From Knufia peltigerae (taxonomy: Eukaryota > Ascomycota > Eurotiomycetes > Chaetothyriales > Trichomeriaceae): a stretch of 64,000 bases of DNA. Positions 46,656-57,803 of the stretch are shown piece by piece. The DNA lies in assembly GCA_030247855.1 (NCBI GenBank), contig JAPDRN010000071.1, positions 119,684-183,683 on the forward strand. Direction: 5' to 3'. A model generated the notes under the pieces. The model was not told the origin of the DNA. It ran no database searches and worked only from the letters and a program-made list of their open reading frames with translations. Position numbers and translations under genes: made by a program. Positions within the stretch are counted from its first letter, which is position 1. Each line of letters starts with the position of its first letter.

Positions 46656-47103
46656 TATTGGGTTGGTGCAACCATCTCGTAGGTTGCTTAGTTATCGCCC
46701 AAGTCTTCTAGAAGGTGTGGTCGGAAGTAATACAGCTGGAAACCTGGAGATCGGAGGGAAAGACGACTGTCAATACGAGTCCGGAGTATCTAGACCTCAC
46801 AGACCGAGTTTCGATGCCTAGCCAACTAATCATCAAGAAACTTTGGTGGCTGTGATAAGATACGGCTTTGATAAGATACGGCTTTGAGCGCAAAAGTGGA
46901 TCCCAATCCAAGCCGGTCGGGATTTGCAATAGATATGACATGGGAATTTGCGGAGGCATGATCGGAGTAAGTCTAGGCATGATAAGTCATTCTCGCCGCA
47001 GAATTGTTACAATTCATGGGAGCTGTGCTATGTAGCCTGGGAAGTCGTTCGGCGTATCTGTTGACTTAGCCAGAGTGGTCTGAGGGTGTGATCGGCTTCG
47101 GCT
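46656..47103. other. Intergenic region upstream of transcription factor 1
   Basis: About 450 bp between the two regulator genes, containing the GATA tandem repeat at 46855-46886. Confidence 0.5.
46855..46886 (+). repeat. Perfect 16-bp tandem duplication carrying GATAAGATA
   Basis: ATAAGATACGGCTTTG occurs twice with no mismatch or spacer, directly after a G, so GATAAGATA is present twice. It lies about 200 bp upstream of the transcription factor 1 start. GATA cores are bound by nitrogen (AreA) and iron (SreA) regulators in fungi; function here is inferred. Confidence 0.7.
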
Positions 47104-48610
47104 TTACCGATGGTCCTTCACTTTGAACTGCAGGCACTCCAACAAAACCTTTGCCGCCTCCCATCGTACTGACCATTCGCCCAGAAGTGCCGTGGCATGA
47201 CCATAATCCTGCAATAATCCTGGTCTCAATGCCTCTTGCGCAACCGGTATAGCTTCAACAATGATAGAAGCAGCTTTGAAAACCCAATGAGCTGTCAAAA
47301 CCGTTGGGATATAACGGTCATCTAAATACGCAGTAATTAATCTTGTTGCAGTTGAAACCGTGGGTTGCAACATAAACTGTGTTTCCCGGAACGTTGAAAG
47401 TATGTTTGGATGAAGGCAGTCGAGCGTATCATCAGCTAGCAGCGAAAGAGTGCTTTGTATGGTAGCATCTGGAGGACCTGCTCGAGCACGGGCTTGTATT
47501 TGATATAAAGTGCATAAGAACTCCAGAGGGTCCTGAGCTGATAATTCCAACGGTATCCCAGTTTCTCGCATTGATGCCGGCCGATCCAGAAGGCCACAAG
47601 CCTGATTTTCCAGACAATAGATTACCTTAATCAGAGTCGAGAGCGTTGGAGATGATTCTTCTGATTCAGGTCCAGTCAATTCAATCGCAAGCCTGGCTGC
47701 AAATCCCACCTGTTGGCTTAAGTTGCCACTCGAGGGCTCCAAAAGAGTGTACAAAACTAGTATAACTGCCACCTGGAGAGTCGAGATGGAAGACTCAGCT
47801 GTCGCCTGTTCGAAGTACTGCAAAGCTCTTGAGTGAGCGGCTACCGCCAGAGTATGAAAGCAGACACCGTGATTTCTGTTACTTCGACACGAAATGGCAT
47901 ACACCATTTGCTGCAGAAAAGCTTCGTTTGGGGACGAATGCGAATCCACCGCGTGGTCCGAAGACAGCCAAGGGAGGGAAGGGTTCAAAATAGGATAAAT
48001 CCTTTGAACGGAATCAGTGAAGTGTTTGGTAAGATACCGATGCAGCTCGGGTCTTGTAGCTACGAAATCCCTATCGGCGTGGATGGGGAAATCGAAATCC
48101 GAGTTTGTCTGAAGCCTCCCTACCCTATCGTCCAATGTGTCGAGCTTTATCAAAGGAGACTGGGGCCCAAGATACCGATAAGCGCCTTTGGAAAAGGAAT
48201 AATAATGCTGCTTTTGTTCAGTCAATCTCTCCGAGGGCATAGTATTCTCGGAAAGGTGAGGCCGCTCTGGAGCAGATACTATGGTATCGGTGTCTTGATC
48301 TAGATAATTAACTAGGGAAGCGACATAGCTAGGTTGTGTTAGAAGGCCTTAATGGAGTCTCTCAAACATCACGTTACCTGCGCGGGAGCTCCTCTTGTAG
48401 GACATGATCATAGTAGATGCATTCTACGTCAGCCTTGACACAGTTCTCACATGAAGCGAGTCTTGTGTCACATCTTCCGATAGTCAGTCATTGACAAGTA
48501 CGCGGAAAGAGGACGCACCTTCTTCTGTTCTTTCTGCACCGTTTGCATGCCGGGAGTGCTGTGAGCAGAGTGCTCAAGTCAAGAGTATGGGTCGCATCCT
48601 TAGAATTCAT
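47104..48610 (-). CDS. Zn2Cys6 transcription factor 2
   Basis: Exons 48610-48519, 48473-48378 and 48328-47104 (introns of 45 and 49 bp) give 470 residues. The large open frame alone (ATG 48240) lacks a DNA-binding domain, but the upstream exons supply it: CKRC, six residues, C, six, C, ENC, six, C, with the first splice inside the zinc cluster after the fourth basic residue. RSYVASLVNYL follows, as in many regulators of this class, then a helical regulatory region. It ends DHR at 47104. It lies behind transcription factor 1 on the same strand and is shorter than usual, with a reduced middle region. Confidence 0.82.
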
Positions 48611-50100
48611 ATTTGAGTGGCAGAGTCGGTGCCTCCGTAACATGGAAAACTAATGCCGTTTCCCCGACAGCCAGCTCGAAAGGCGAGGAGCTCAATCGTC
48701 GTAGCGGAGATTGACTCGAGGGATTAGATTTCCCAAACACCGTGACAGACCAAGCAGTCTTTGCCGAGCAGCATAAATTGGAGTTCCACAACAGAGCGAA
48801 TGACCGATTTCAGTAAGGACAGCTCCATACTGGCGTTCGAGGCTTGATAAGGGAATCCAAGCTGAATTTAGTGAACAAAGCGGCCGCTTTAAGCGAGATC
48901 ACTAAGCCTGTCCTCAAGCTAGACAAAATAGGAAGCTTTGTGCAATACAGAACTACTAAGTGTCTTTGGCTGTTACCAAATACACCCACATCTAGCATTT
49001 AAGCACCTTTTCAGTCGAAGGTGGCTCCACCGAGCATGGCTTTCGAAAGATCTCATCACGCGCCGGCGCGACCGACTCAGATGTTCGTCAGTCTTTTCTG
49101 GCGAGACTTCGTGATACGTGTTGCAGGTACGATATGCTTGCTAACCCCAAGATCTCCAGTATATCGTGCCGCCACGCGGGATGAAAGAACATGATTCACG
49201 CAGATTGGGAGATAAGTCGATATGGCTGCTGTAGGGGATCTAGTTTAGTACGAAGCTGGAACCAGAATAATATTGCCATCAAATGGGTGTTCGCCAGTGT
49301 AAACTACCAAAGATCAGGAGAAACCCGGATGAAGGTTGGTCTTAAAATATCCTGGAGCTTCGAGATAGTAGCTTCAAGATCCACTCAACTATATGAAGTA
49401 TAATCAATTGTAATAGATGCGCCTTCATTACCCCATAGATCAAACGTCTGAAGGTCAAAATTGTCCTGGAAGAGATCGAAGTCTTGTGAAAACTTTTTCA
49501 TGTGCGTTGATAAATAATCATCTACACGTCAAGGATCAGTCCACCTACCATAGAGCTCAGCATCCCTGTCTCGCCATCAGTGAATGCTCCCGGATGCCTG
49601 TGGTGATAGCTCCCACTTCACCCGAGACTTGGCTAGTACCATGTCAGTGTGCTGACATGTACATCTTCTTGCGTTGCTATGGAACACCTACTTAGAGGCA
49701 AGGAAATTTCCTGCGGAAGTTGAAGCGCTACTCCTTGTCGGTTTTCGCATTGAGCCAAGGAAAATCATGATTCTCTTGATCCTCTCGGCCGTCTCTGAAT
49801 TAAAAAACGACGAACATTCCCTCCACAATCTTGTCTTGACAAGACCAATGGCCATGCTGAGCAGATAGTATTCGTTGAGCTCCTTTGCGAGAATGGTGAT
49901 GCCGCTTTCCATCATCGAGAGCTGCCCTCGGCCATGGAAATGTAGCACTCGGCAAGGCCTGAGCCAGAATATAGCATAGAAGGAGATGCTTGACTGATTA
50001 GTTTCATTGCAGATATTCGTTAAGGCTACCGGGATGGCTTATCAAACCCCCCGAGTCTCAGATATTGCCATACACCACTTGCCCATGTCGTATAACCGCA
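48611..50100. other. Intergenic region between regulator and TRI12-type MFS
   Basis: About 1.5 kb. A minus-strand frame at 49688-49948 looks mildly protein-like (LSMMESGITILAKELNEYY) and might be a gene remnant, but it has no recognisable domain or start context. No repeat seen. Confidence 0.45.
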
Positions 50101-52328
50101 ATGGACGAAATCAAGCCTGCCCCCGAATCTACTATCAACCAGCATGAAAATGCTACCAACTCCTCTGAGGAGCATATCGCTTTGAAGAACGACACCTTTG
50201 AGATCCATGACTCAGCTCTGGGGAATGATCTGCCAAAGGGGTATTATTATAACTGGCGCTTCATAGGTGTTGTCATTGTACGTCGCGCGAGCTTTTCCAG
50301 GCTATCCTGCTCACGAACTTTAATAGGGAAGCGTCATTTCCAATAATGTCTATATCATGCCTTATATCCTTTCTGCCAATGCCATGCCAATCATTGAAGC
50401 CGACCTCGGTAGCTCCAAAAATTCCGTCTGGGTGGCGCTGGCCTACACGTTATGCACGGCCGTTTGCCTGCTGTTGTTCGGTCGTCTCACAGATATTTTT
50501 GGGCGACGCTATTTCGTTATCGGCGCCCATACCTTCGGCCTCGTAGGCTGTATCATCGCCGGAACAGCGAACCGGATTGACACCATTGTTGGTGGAATGG
50601 TTTTCGCAGGCCTTGCTGCTAGGGTCCAAAAATGCTGGGTGGTCTTCCTGGCGGAGCGTATGTATTCTTTTGATCCTCGCGAGCCCTAAATGTTTGAACT
50701 AATGTTCCTGCCTAGTGATCCCCAAAAAACATCGTCCAATAACTGTTGCAACTATCTATTTCACAAGTATCCCAGGCTATGGCTTGACTCCAGCCATTGT
50801 CAGGTCACTACTTGTGTCTACCGGCAACAATTGGCGATGGTGCTTCTATATCTGTATTATTCTTGATGGTACGTATGTTCCTGATCTCACCCAGCATAGC
50901 TAATCCCCGGTGCAGCCTCACTAGTGGTCATATTCACTCTTTGCTATTTTCCGTCTCAGTTCCAACAGCTTCACGTTCATCGATCACGTTGGGAGCAAAT
51001 CAAAAGGATCGATTTTGTGGGCGTATTTCTTTTTACCGCTGGACTTCTCCTATTTCTCATGGGCCTCAGCTGGGGTGGGGGCGTGTATCCTTGGAAATCG
51101 GCTAGCGTTATAGCCACCATTGTTGTAGGATTCTGTGTCCTGGTGGCATTCATTACCTGGGGTAGGCTCTCCTTCATTGTCTTCTTTATCACCTTTGTCT
51201 CTAACTGCTTGCGAATCCAGAGTGGTTTTATAAAGGAGACCAGATCCTACCTTTACATCTGTAAGCCGATCAATGCGAAAGCGTCTCATCCTCTCTGACG
51301 AGATATACAGCTTCAAAGCTCCCGGCTTCGTTCCAATGGTAAAGCAGCGCTGCCCTCTTATACAGTTTAGCTAATGGAACCCAGACAATCTGTGCAAGCA
51401 TTGGCACCTGCGTTGCATACTCCGCCGCAATCATCTGGCCAGCAGAGGTTAACGGGCTATTGCCGGGCAGCCCTGAGACGCACGGCTTTCTCACAGTGGG
51501 TGTTATGGCCAATCGCTACTTCACATCAAGTCTAATGAATCAATAGTCTGTCCAAACCTCATGTACCCTGATCGGAATGGGAGTGAGCGGCGTATTTATC
51601 AGGTTTCTCCCGTATCACAAACAATTTCTCATCTTCAGTTGTCTCATACTCACAAGTTTTACCGGAGCGTTGGCTTCGGTACAACCCGGGGAAACTGCCA
51701 AGGCTTGCAGCTTGATGGCTTTTGCTGGAATGGGTATCGGTCTGTTTGAAAGCGCATCGAGATCGCTTCTCCCACTGTCATGTCCTGATGAGGATATTGG
51801 AGCGGCTATCGGTGTTCTGGGGACCGTGGGATATGCTTCTGCGGCCGTTGCCAGTAAGCCAGAATTTCCTTTCCCAAAATTGATACTCACTAAGTCTTAG
51901 CTGCGATCTACGTTACTGTTCTCAACACCAAAGTGACAGCCATTGTACCCGGCAAGGTTATCGAAGCAGCTTTGCAGGCCGGTCTTCCGAAAAAAGACTT
52001 AATCAAGCTCTTAGAGTTGTTCTCCACGAACATTACCGCAGTTCCTGATATCACCCCTGAAATTGCCCAGGCAGTCGGCATTGCTGCTCAGAACGGTACT
52101 GCTGATGCGTTTCGGTATGCTTAAGTCCCATGCTTGGCTGACGTCACTAATATCATTAGCTATGTCTGGTACACTGCTGTTGCATTTGGTCTAGTGGCCA
52201 CAATCGCCTCGTGCTTCGTTATTAGCTACACTGAATATTACACCGATACTGTGGCTAGGAAGATGAGGGTAGACCAAGCTCAACGCGACGCTTCAGCATT
52301 GGAGCATGACACAAGCGAGAAAGTATAG
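50101..52328 (+). CDS. MFS transporter, TRI12/drug-proton antiporter type
   Basis: Ten exons: 50101-50277, 50327-50657, 50716-50868, 50916-51161, 51221-51260, 51311-51338, 51385-51495, 51547-51853, 51901-52114 and 52160-52328, giving 591 residues. Fourteen-helix TRI12 signatures: LPKGYYYNWRFIG, LGSSKNSVWVALAYTL, GRLTDIFGRR, WEWFYKGDQILPLHLFKAPGF (from exons of 40 and 28 bp) and SAAIIWPAEV. The family exports mycotoxins or drugs and includes some siderophore carriers. The middle looks frameshifted at first sight, but the two microexons and a 46-bp intron repair it completely. All nine introns are 45-59 bp. Export of a product of the neighbouring enzymes is possible. Confidence 0.85.
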
Positions 52329-52952
52329 TTTTGAAGGTATCAAACAGAGAAGGATGACTGTTGGGAACTGCCTAAGGAAGAGGCAGAGTGATAACACAAT
52401 AGGTAAATAGGTCTTGCTATCTGGGTACTCTAGGTACGGAAATTGTGGGAGACAGCAGCCTTGTCCAAACCGGCGAACCGGGTAATATTTTTTTCTCAAG
52501 ACTTCTAAAGACACGCGTCGAGGCGTATTGTCCTGGTACACTTCGAGCACGAGTAGCCAAGTGATTATATTGCGACGAGTCGCCCCGGTGTGCCGGTCAA
52601 CTCCTCGAAGACTGTATCGATAGTCTGAGATCCAGTTGTGACCCTCAGAAATATGAGAGGCCCTCTGACAAAAATCATAGCCGAACACCAGTGAAATTAC
52701 GGGCGCCAAACACTCGTCAGGTACAAGATATGATATCGGCACACTGCAAGGTATCACTTAAAGCCTTGAAGCCGTTCTAGTACACTTCAGTATGTGGGGT
52801 ACAAACTAAATAGGTAACAGTGCTACTCTCTTAATTGATCTTCACTATTATCTAAACAGTCTCACGACTCGGTGCTAGCTAGGCAGTCTCTCATCACTTC
52901 TTAGTGCTTGGACCAAGCTGCAGTTAACTCCTTACTGACATGATTGTTCACC
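52329..52952. other. Intergenic region with a repeat fragment
   Basis: About 620 bp between convergent transporter genes. Bases 52391-52446 match a fragment at 55627-55680 (listed separately). No gene seen. Confidence 0.5.
52391..52446. repeat. Unmutated copy of a repeat also present near 55.6 kb
   Basis: GTGATAACACAATAGG and GCTATCTGGGTACTCTAGG-like text here match 55627-55680 with small gaps. Most differences are C in this copy against T in the other, or G against A, as expected if only the 55-kb copy suffered RIP. Confidence 0.55.
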
Positions 52953-54890
52953 TCAGATCAGAGCCCCGATGGCCGACAGAGCCCAAGCTTTAGGGCCGTG
53001 CTTCTTCTCAGGTTCTAAGCCATTGAGCAGATCAGCTTGGCCTTCACGTATACCCGAGTAAATATCGATGTCCTTGGTTCTGACATACAAAGGCCGATGT
53101 TCTCTGATATTGTACCAGGAGTACACTTTCCAAAGGAAATACAGGAAGATTGTGAAGGGACCTGCGAGAAATTGTTGGAAAAAGTACTCGGTGTTGAGAT
53201 ACGGTCCTCCTTCTGGCCAGAGAGCGGCATAGAACGATGCCATTATGAAGACAAAGTTCATAATGGCGCAGATGTAGGACCCAATGATACCGCATGAAGC
53301 TTTGTATGGGATTTCGTCAAGACTGTGGCCATTGTATTTCCAGGCTCTGCGGAATCGGATGTGAGCGACGGCTATACTTCCGAAGATGAAGAAGGAGGAG
53401 AGGCCAGAGAGGGCCAGGAGCCAACTGAAGATGTTACCGCCGCTCGGGGCCAGGTTGACGAACGCTAGGAGTCCAAACAACAGTTGAATAACCACTATAA
53501 ACAGCGGTCGGCCACGCTTGTCAACATATGCGAGTAGCTTGGGTCCCATTCCAGCCTGCGCAAGAGCCTGAATAGTTCTGGTTGATCCAAAGGTACATGC
53601 ATTGGCGACACTAATAACGGCGATAAGAATGACGGCATTGAAGATTGAAGGCAGGGCTTTAACGCCGGTAAGTTCAATGGCGATAACAAATGGAGAGTGC
53701 CGACTCTCAGCCCCCGGATCGTTATATAGATCAGTGGTATAGGGCACAATGAGGCCAACCCTGTGAACTTGTTAACTTGAAAACGCCTATTAAGTGCTTA
53801 ATACTATGGTCAGGTCGGGACGGAGAAGTACTCACAAAAATAGGGTGAGAATGTAAAAGAAGGCGATACGAAACACCACCTGCTTCACGGCACGTGGGAT
53901 CTCTCTACGTGGATTTTCAGCCTCAGCCGCGGCAAGTCCAGTGAGCTCAGTTCCGTTGTAGGCAAAAGAGGCATTGACGAAGACAGAACAGAACCCTTGG
54001 AAACCGTTCGCAAAAGCCCCGGGGTTATGCCAATATCGAGCGCCGATATAACCTCTACCGTCGGTAGGTACGCCACCGCAGTTAACAATTATGGCGAAAA
54101 TAATAAATCCTGTACAGGCGATGATTTTAAGCATGCTGAGAGCGAATTCGGTCTCTCCGTAACCTTTGACACCGAAATATTGGATGACACTTAGTGCGAA
54201 AAGTAGTGGTACGATCCATGCGGCGTTGTTAACATTTTCAATATCGGCCCAGAAATGAATGATCTATATGTTCTCAGCTTGAAAAATCTCTGTACGCAGG
54301 GCACTCACGTTGCAGGCTGCTGAAATTTCGAAAGGAAGAACCGTCAGCCAGCCGATGCCATACCCCCAACCACAGGCAAAGCCCCAGGAAGGGTCCAAGA
54401 ACCTGGTAATGTACACAGTGAAGGCGCCATTAACCGGGTACATCACGGTCAACTCAGCCAGTGCCTGCATCATGAGATAGATTACAGCACCAACAAGAAT
54501 GAACTAAGTGGGAACGTTAATCTAGTACAGGCACAGGTTTTTCAGATTAACGTGACTTACTCCGATCAGCACAGATCCAGGGCCACCTGATTGGAAAGCA
54601 CTACTGGTACCGATGAAGAGACCGGAGCCGATAGCGCCACCACTGTGTACAGTCAGCGCCAGCTCATAGTGAAGCACGGAATACGCTTAGGCATTAACAC
54701 ACATTGCAATCATCTGCATATGACGCCCCTTGAGATTGCGGTGAAGTGCCCGCTGGTCAGATTCGATCATGTGGACATCGCTGGAGGTAAGAGGCTGTAA
54801 CTGATGGCCATGGAGATGCTCCCCCAGACCAGCGTGCTCAACCGGACCTTTCTCATCGCGATGTGTATCGAGTGTTTCTCCTCCACTCAT
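52953..54890 (-). CDS. Amino acid permease, AAT family (GAP1-like)
   Basis: Exons 54890-54703, 54642-54561, 54503-54309, 54263-53836 and 53760-52953 give 566 residues with 12 predicted helices. The family signature is clear: LKGRHMQMIAIGGAIGSGLF assembled across intron 1, ALAELTVMYPVNGAF, then NGTELTGLAAAEAENPRREIPRAVKQV, and TFGSTRTIQALAQAGMGPK. These plasma-membrane permeases take up amino acids by proton symport under nitrogen control. It is the second amino acid permease within 15 kb. Start chosen at the first ATG (MSGGETLDTHRDEKG). It is the last normal-GC gene before the AT-rich block. Confidence 0.9.
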
Positions 54891-55346
54891 CTTGACAATG
54901 TTGGCAGGTTCGGAGCGAATCGAAGTCTTGCGTAACCAAAAGCCTGGCACGACACGACAAGAACATGCTACGAGGGCAAGCGCATGTCTTTGGTTAAATA
55001 GTTAAGCATTGCGGGGTTAAAGCTTGTCGTACTTTACTTTCGCGCGATGACACCTCGAAACGCGTGGGGCCTCACAGTAAGAATAAGGAAAGTTGATCCA
55101 TGTACAGTGCACTGTATGCGGGGCTAGTAACCTGGCATTAAACCTGCCGTTTAAGTAGTGGTCGGAGAAGGCCACTTTAGTTCGATACTACCACGCGTCC
55201 CCTTTGACACATCTTTTTCTGTTACTAAATCCCGTTCAGCCTAAGCACGTTAGCTAGCGAATTATGGTATTAATAAGCTAGCGCTCATGGTATTAATAAG
55301 AAATTAGCTAGCTATTATAAGTAAACAGAATAGAGAAGAGATAATA

Positions 55347-55540
55347 TATTACGTTTCGCTTCACTAAAGGTATCATAAGATATATAGTCTTAATAGGTAG
55401 AAAGTATAAGAGATAAGGTCATAAAGAGCGTAGTACTGAGTAAGTATAAGAGCGAAATAATTATAACTAAAATATATAGAATATTTTAGTTATAATTATG
55501 AACGAAGTTAACTACGTAATAAAGCTATATAATAACTATT
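55347..55540 (+). repeat. Truncated, RIP-mutated LTR copy
   Basis: The first 190 bp of the solo LTR at 60993-61390 recur here on the same strand, with many C-to-T and G-to-A differences (TATTACG for TGTTACG, ATAATTATAAC for GTGATCATAAC). An extra 17 bp repeats AATATTTTAGTTATA. Similarity ends near 55540. Confidence 0.75.
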
Positions 55541-55626
55541 AACTATGTTAACTTATTCTATTATAAGTTAAAAGTATTAACTAGTTAACCTGCGTAAGTG
55601 TTAAGAATAGCCTATAGAATAGATAG

Positions 55627-55680
55627 AGTAATAATATAATAAAAATAGGTCTTCCTATCTAGGTACTCTAGTTATAGAAC
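55627..55680. repeat. RIP-mutated partner of the 52.4-kb repeat fragment
   Basis: Reads AGGTCTTCCTATCTAGG and TACTCTAGTTATAGAA where the 52.4-kb copy has G or C at the changed positions; direction of change fits RIP. Confidence 0.5.
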
Positions 55681-55840
55681 TTAAAGTATAAGGAAGAGAA
55701 GTTCCTTATGTGAGAAGCCTACGATAGTTATGTGGTTTCCCTGAGTTCTCTTAGCGTTACGTGCTTAGTAGGTACACTTAGCGTGAAGTCTTAAGATATT
55801 CTTTATTCTTTATTCTGTTTACTTATGGATAGGCTGCGCA

Positions 55841-56217
55841 ATGGGTAGGGTAACCCGAACCCAAAACCCGATACCCGACCCTAATGGGTAGGGTAGGGTA
55901 AGCCTTTTTAAGCGTTAGGTACCCGCAGGTAAGGTAAGACTTTTATCACGAGTACCTAAAACCCGATTTTTCACCCATTTAAGAGGAAAAATTAAAAAAT
56001 TTAGATTATTACTTAAATTATTACTATTTTTAGTAATTTTTTTACTATTTTTAGCTATTTTAAGATATAAAATAGACTTTAGGGTATCTTAGTACTACCC
56101 TTACCCTACCCTAAACTCGCGCGGGTACCCGTGGGTAGGGTACTTAATTTTAAAAAAACCCTAATGGGTACGTGGGTAGGGTAAGACTCTCTTAATGGGT
56201 TACCCTACTCTACCCAT
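55841..56217. mobile_element. MITE-like element with GGGTAGGGTA terminal inverted repeats
   Basis: Begins ATGGGTAGGGTAACCC and ends with the reverse complement ATGGGTAGAGTAGGGTAACCC. Subterminal GGGTACCC and GGGTAGGG motifs occur in both directions around an AT-only core. About 377 bp, no ORF, so non-autonomous. Flanking hexamers TGCGCA and TACGTA differ by two RIP-type transitions and may be a target duplication. The motifs resemble telomere repeats (TTAGGG) but are inverted and interrupted, so this is not a telomere. Confidence 0.55.
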
Positions 56218-56790
56218 TACGTAGTCTACTTATGGAACTAAGTTAGCTCTCTACACTACCTTAAATTTTTATTATTACTTTCTTTACTTACTTAATAAGA
56301 TAAGACTATAAATTTAAGTAAGCTATCTAAATAAACTATTAAAAGTATTAAATTAAAGTTTTAACTCATTATTTATTATAATTATTAAGAACTTAGTATA
56401 AAGAAACTTTATATAAATAACTCTAATTTTATTAGTGTATATAATAGAACTTAGTCTAAGTTCTATAACTAATACTTTCTAGGCCTTAGTATTAGTTCAT
56501 AAAAAGGTAATATTTCTCTTTTAAATATTTATTAATACTATTTACTTAGGGAAAGAGAATATAACTATAAGTATAATAAGCTAAAACATATTAATTACCG
56601 TGATTATTAAGAGAATATAAAATAATCTTAAGGTAAAGAGTGTTAAGGTAAGTTTACCTTTTAATTAGAGTTAAGGTATATCACTTTATCTTTAGTGATT
56701 ATCTTACGAGTTAATAATAGTCTTAAGTTAATACTAAATCTAAGATTCACTCTATATAGGATACTTCACGAGATACACTGTACACAGAGT

Positions 56791-57803
56791 AAACTCATGA
56801 CTTGGCTAATGAAACGCGTTTATATATTAATGGTTTAATGGGGCCGCATATCTCGCGCGCTAATCAGCGGAACCTCAAAACACATTCCGTTTTGCGATGT
56901 CCTAGCGGGACAGGTGCTCCAAAACACATTCCGTTTTATGATGTCCTAGTTCCTGGAGACTATTATCATAGCTATGTATGCGGCCTGCTCGCAGGCTGAC
57001 TCGTAACAGCGTACAGAAAATGACACAATTTTACATGTATTCTTAGACTTAAGCTAATTAGATAGCTTACCTATCTCGTTCCAAACTGTTTCTGGTAAAG
57101 CTCGTAGTGCTAAAGACTAGATCCACATATCATTTAAGTATTTACGTGCACTTTCGAGTGACGCCATTTCCGCACATTACTGTACTCGCAATGTCTTGTG
57201 TCAGTAGAGGAAAGGGCCAAGCTGGGGGAGAAGTCATGCATATTTCTCGAGAGAGATCAACGCCGTCTATCTGCAAGAACAAAGTAAAATTAGTCGCAGG
57301 ACGCTACATGTGAGTATCACGTAAAGAGGGGATTCTAGCGCTCCTCATATGAGCTGAGGACTAATGGAATCGTGGCATATCACAGCCACCTTCTCCACAG
57401 TCCAATCTTTAAATGCTGGCTTCCTATCTAAGTTACTTCCATTCCCTGGCACTAACGGCTTTGGAATTAAAGGTTTGATTCTAGCCACTTGGACAGGTTG
57501 GGCGCAGAAGGTCTGATGGCGCAGGACATTTGCAAATAGATTGAGCCCCACTGGATTAGGCAATTAGCGATCGGCACTACTTGCCCAAGTATTGTGCAGT
57601 ACAGTACTCAGTATTGAACAAGGTTTTATCCCCTTCTAGACTAGTCTCAGCGTGCACTCTAGACAACCAGACGTACTGCTGGAACGGGTGATCCTCGTAT
57701 TCGGGTTCCTCTTCCAAAGGGTATGATCGACGATAGGGCGTGATTTGGCCAGACTGGGCGCTGTACATATGTAGAGATTGCTTTCGCTCCACTCACCTCA
57801 TTT
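56791..57803. other. Intergenic region left of the island gene
   Basis: Base composition returns towards normal. It holds the 29-bp direct repeat at 56877-56949; short frames elsewhere are not convincing. Confidence 0.5.
56877..56949. repeat. Two 29-bp direct repeats, 15 bp apart
   Basis: AAAACACATTCCGTTTT followed by GCGATGTCCTAG (56877-56905) recurs at 56921-56949 with ATGATG in place of GCGATG. The only two differences are G-to-A and C-to-T. Confidence 0.75.

Larger units (their letters stand above)
55240..56790. repeat. AT-rich RIP-degraded repeat block 1
   Basis: About 1.5 kb made almost only of A and T with abundant TA dinucleotides and no coding potential. It contains a degraded LTR copy (55347-55540), a repeat fragment (55627-55680) and a MITE-like element (55841-56217). 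Two copies of TGGTATTAATAAG lie at 55266 and 55289 among AGCTAGC palindromes. The transitions seen against better-preserved copies indicate RIP. Confidence 0.8.

Noticed and set aside
47104..48240. Regulator fragment without a DNA-binding domain
   Set aside because: Upstream exons at 48378-48610 supply a complete Zn2Cys6 cluster in frame.
49688..49948. 86-residue minus-strand frame with protein-like composition
   Set aside because: No start context, domain or continuation in neighbouring sequence; possibly a gene remnant but unsupported.
51270..51560. Apparent frameshift in the TRI12-type MFS gene, suggesting a pseudogene
   Set aside because: Introns at 51261-51310, 51339-51384 and 51496-51546 restore one frame and all family motifs.
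55841..56217. Interstitial telomere or chromosome end
   Set aside because: The GGGTA motifs are in both orientations and interrupted, with no run of TTAGGG.
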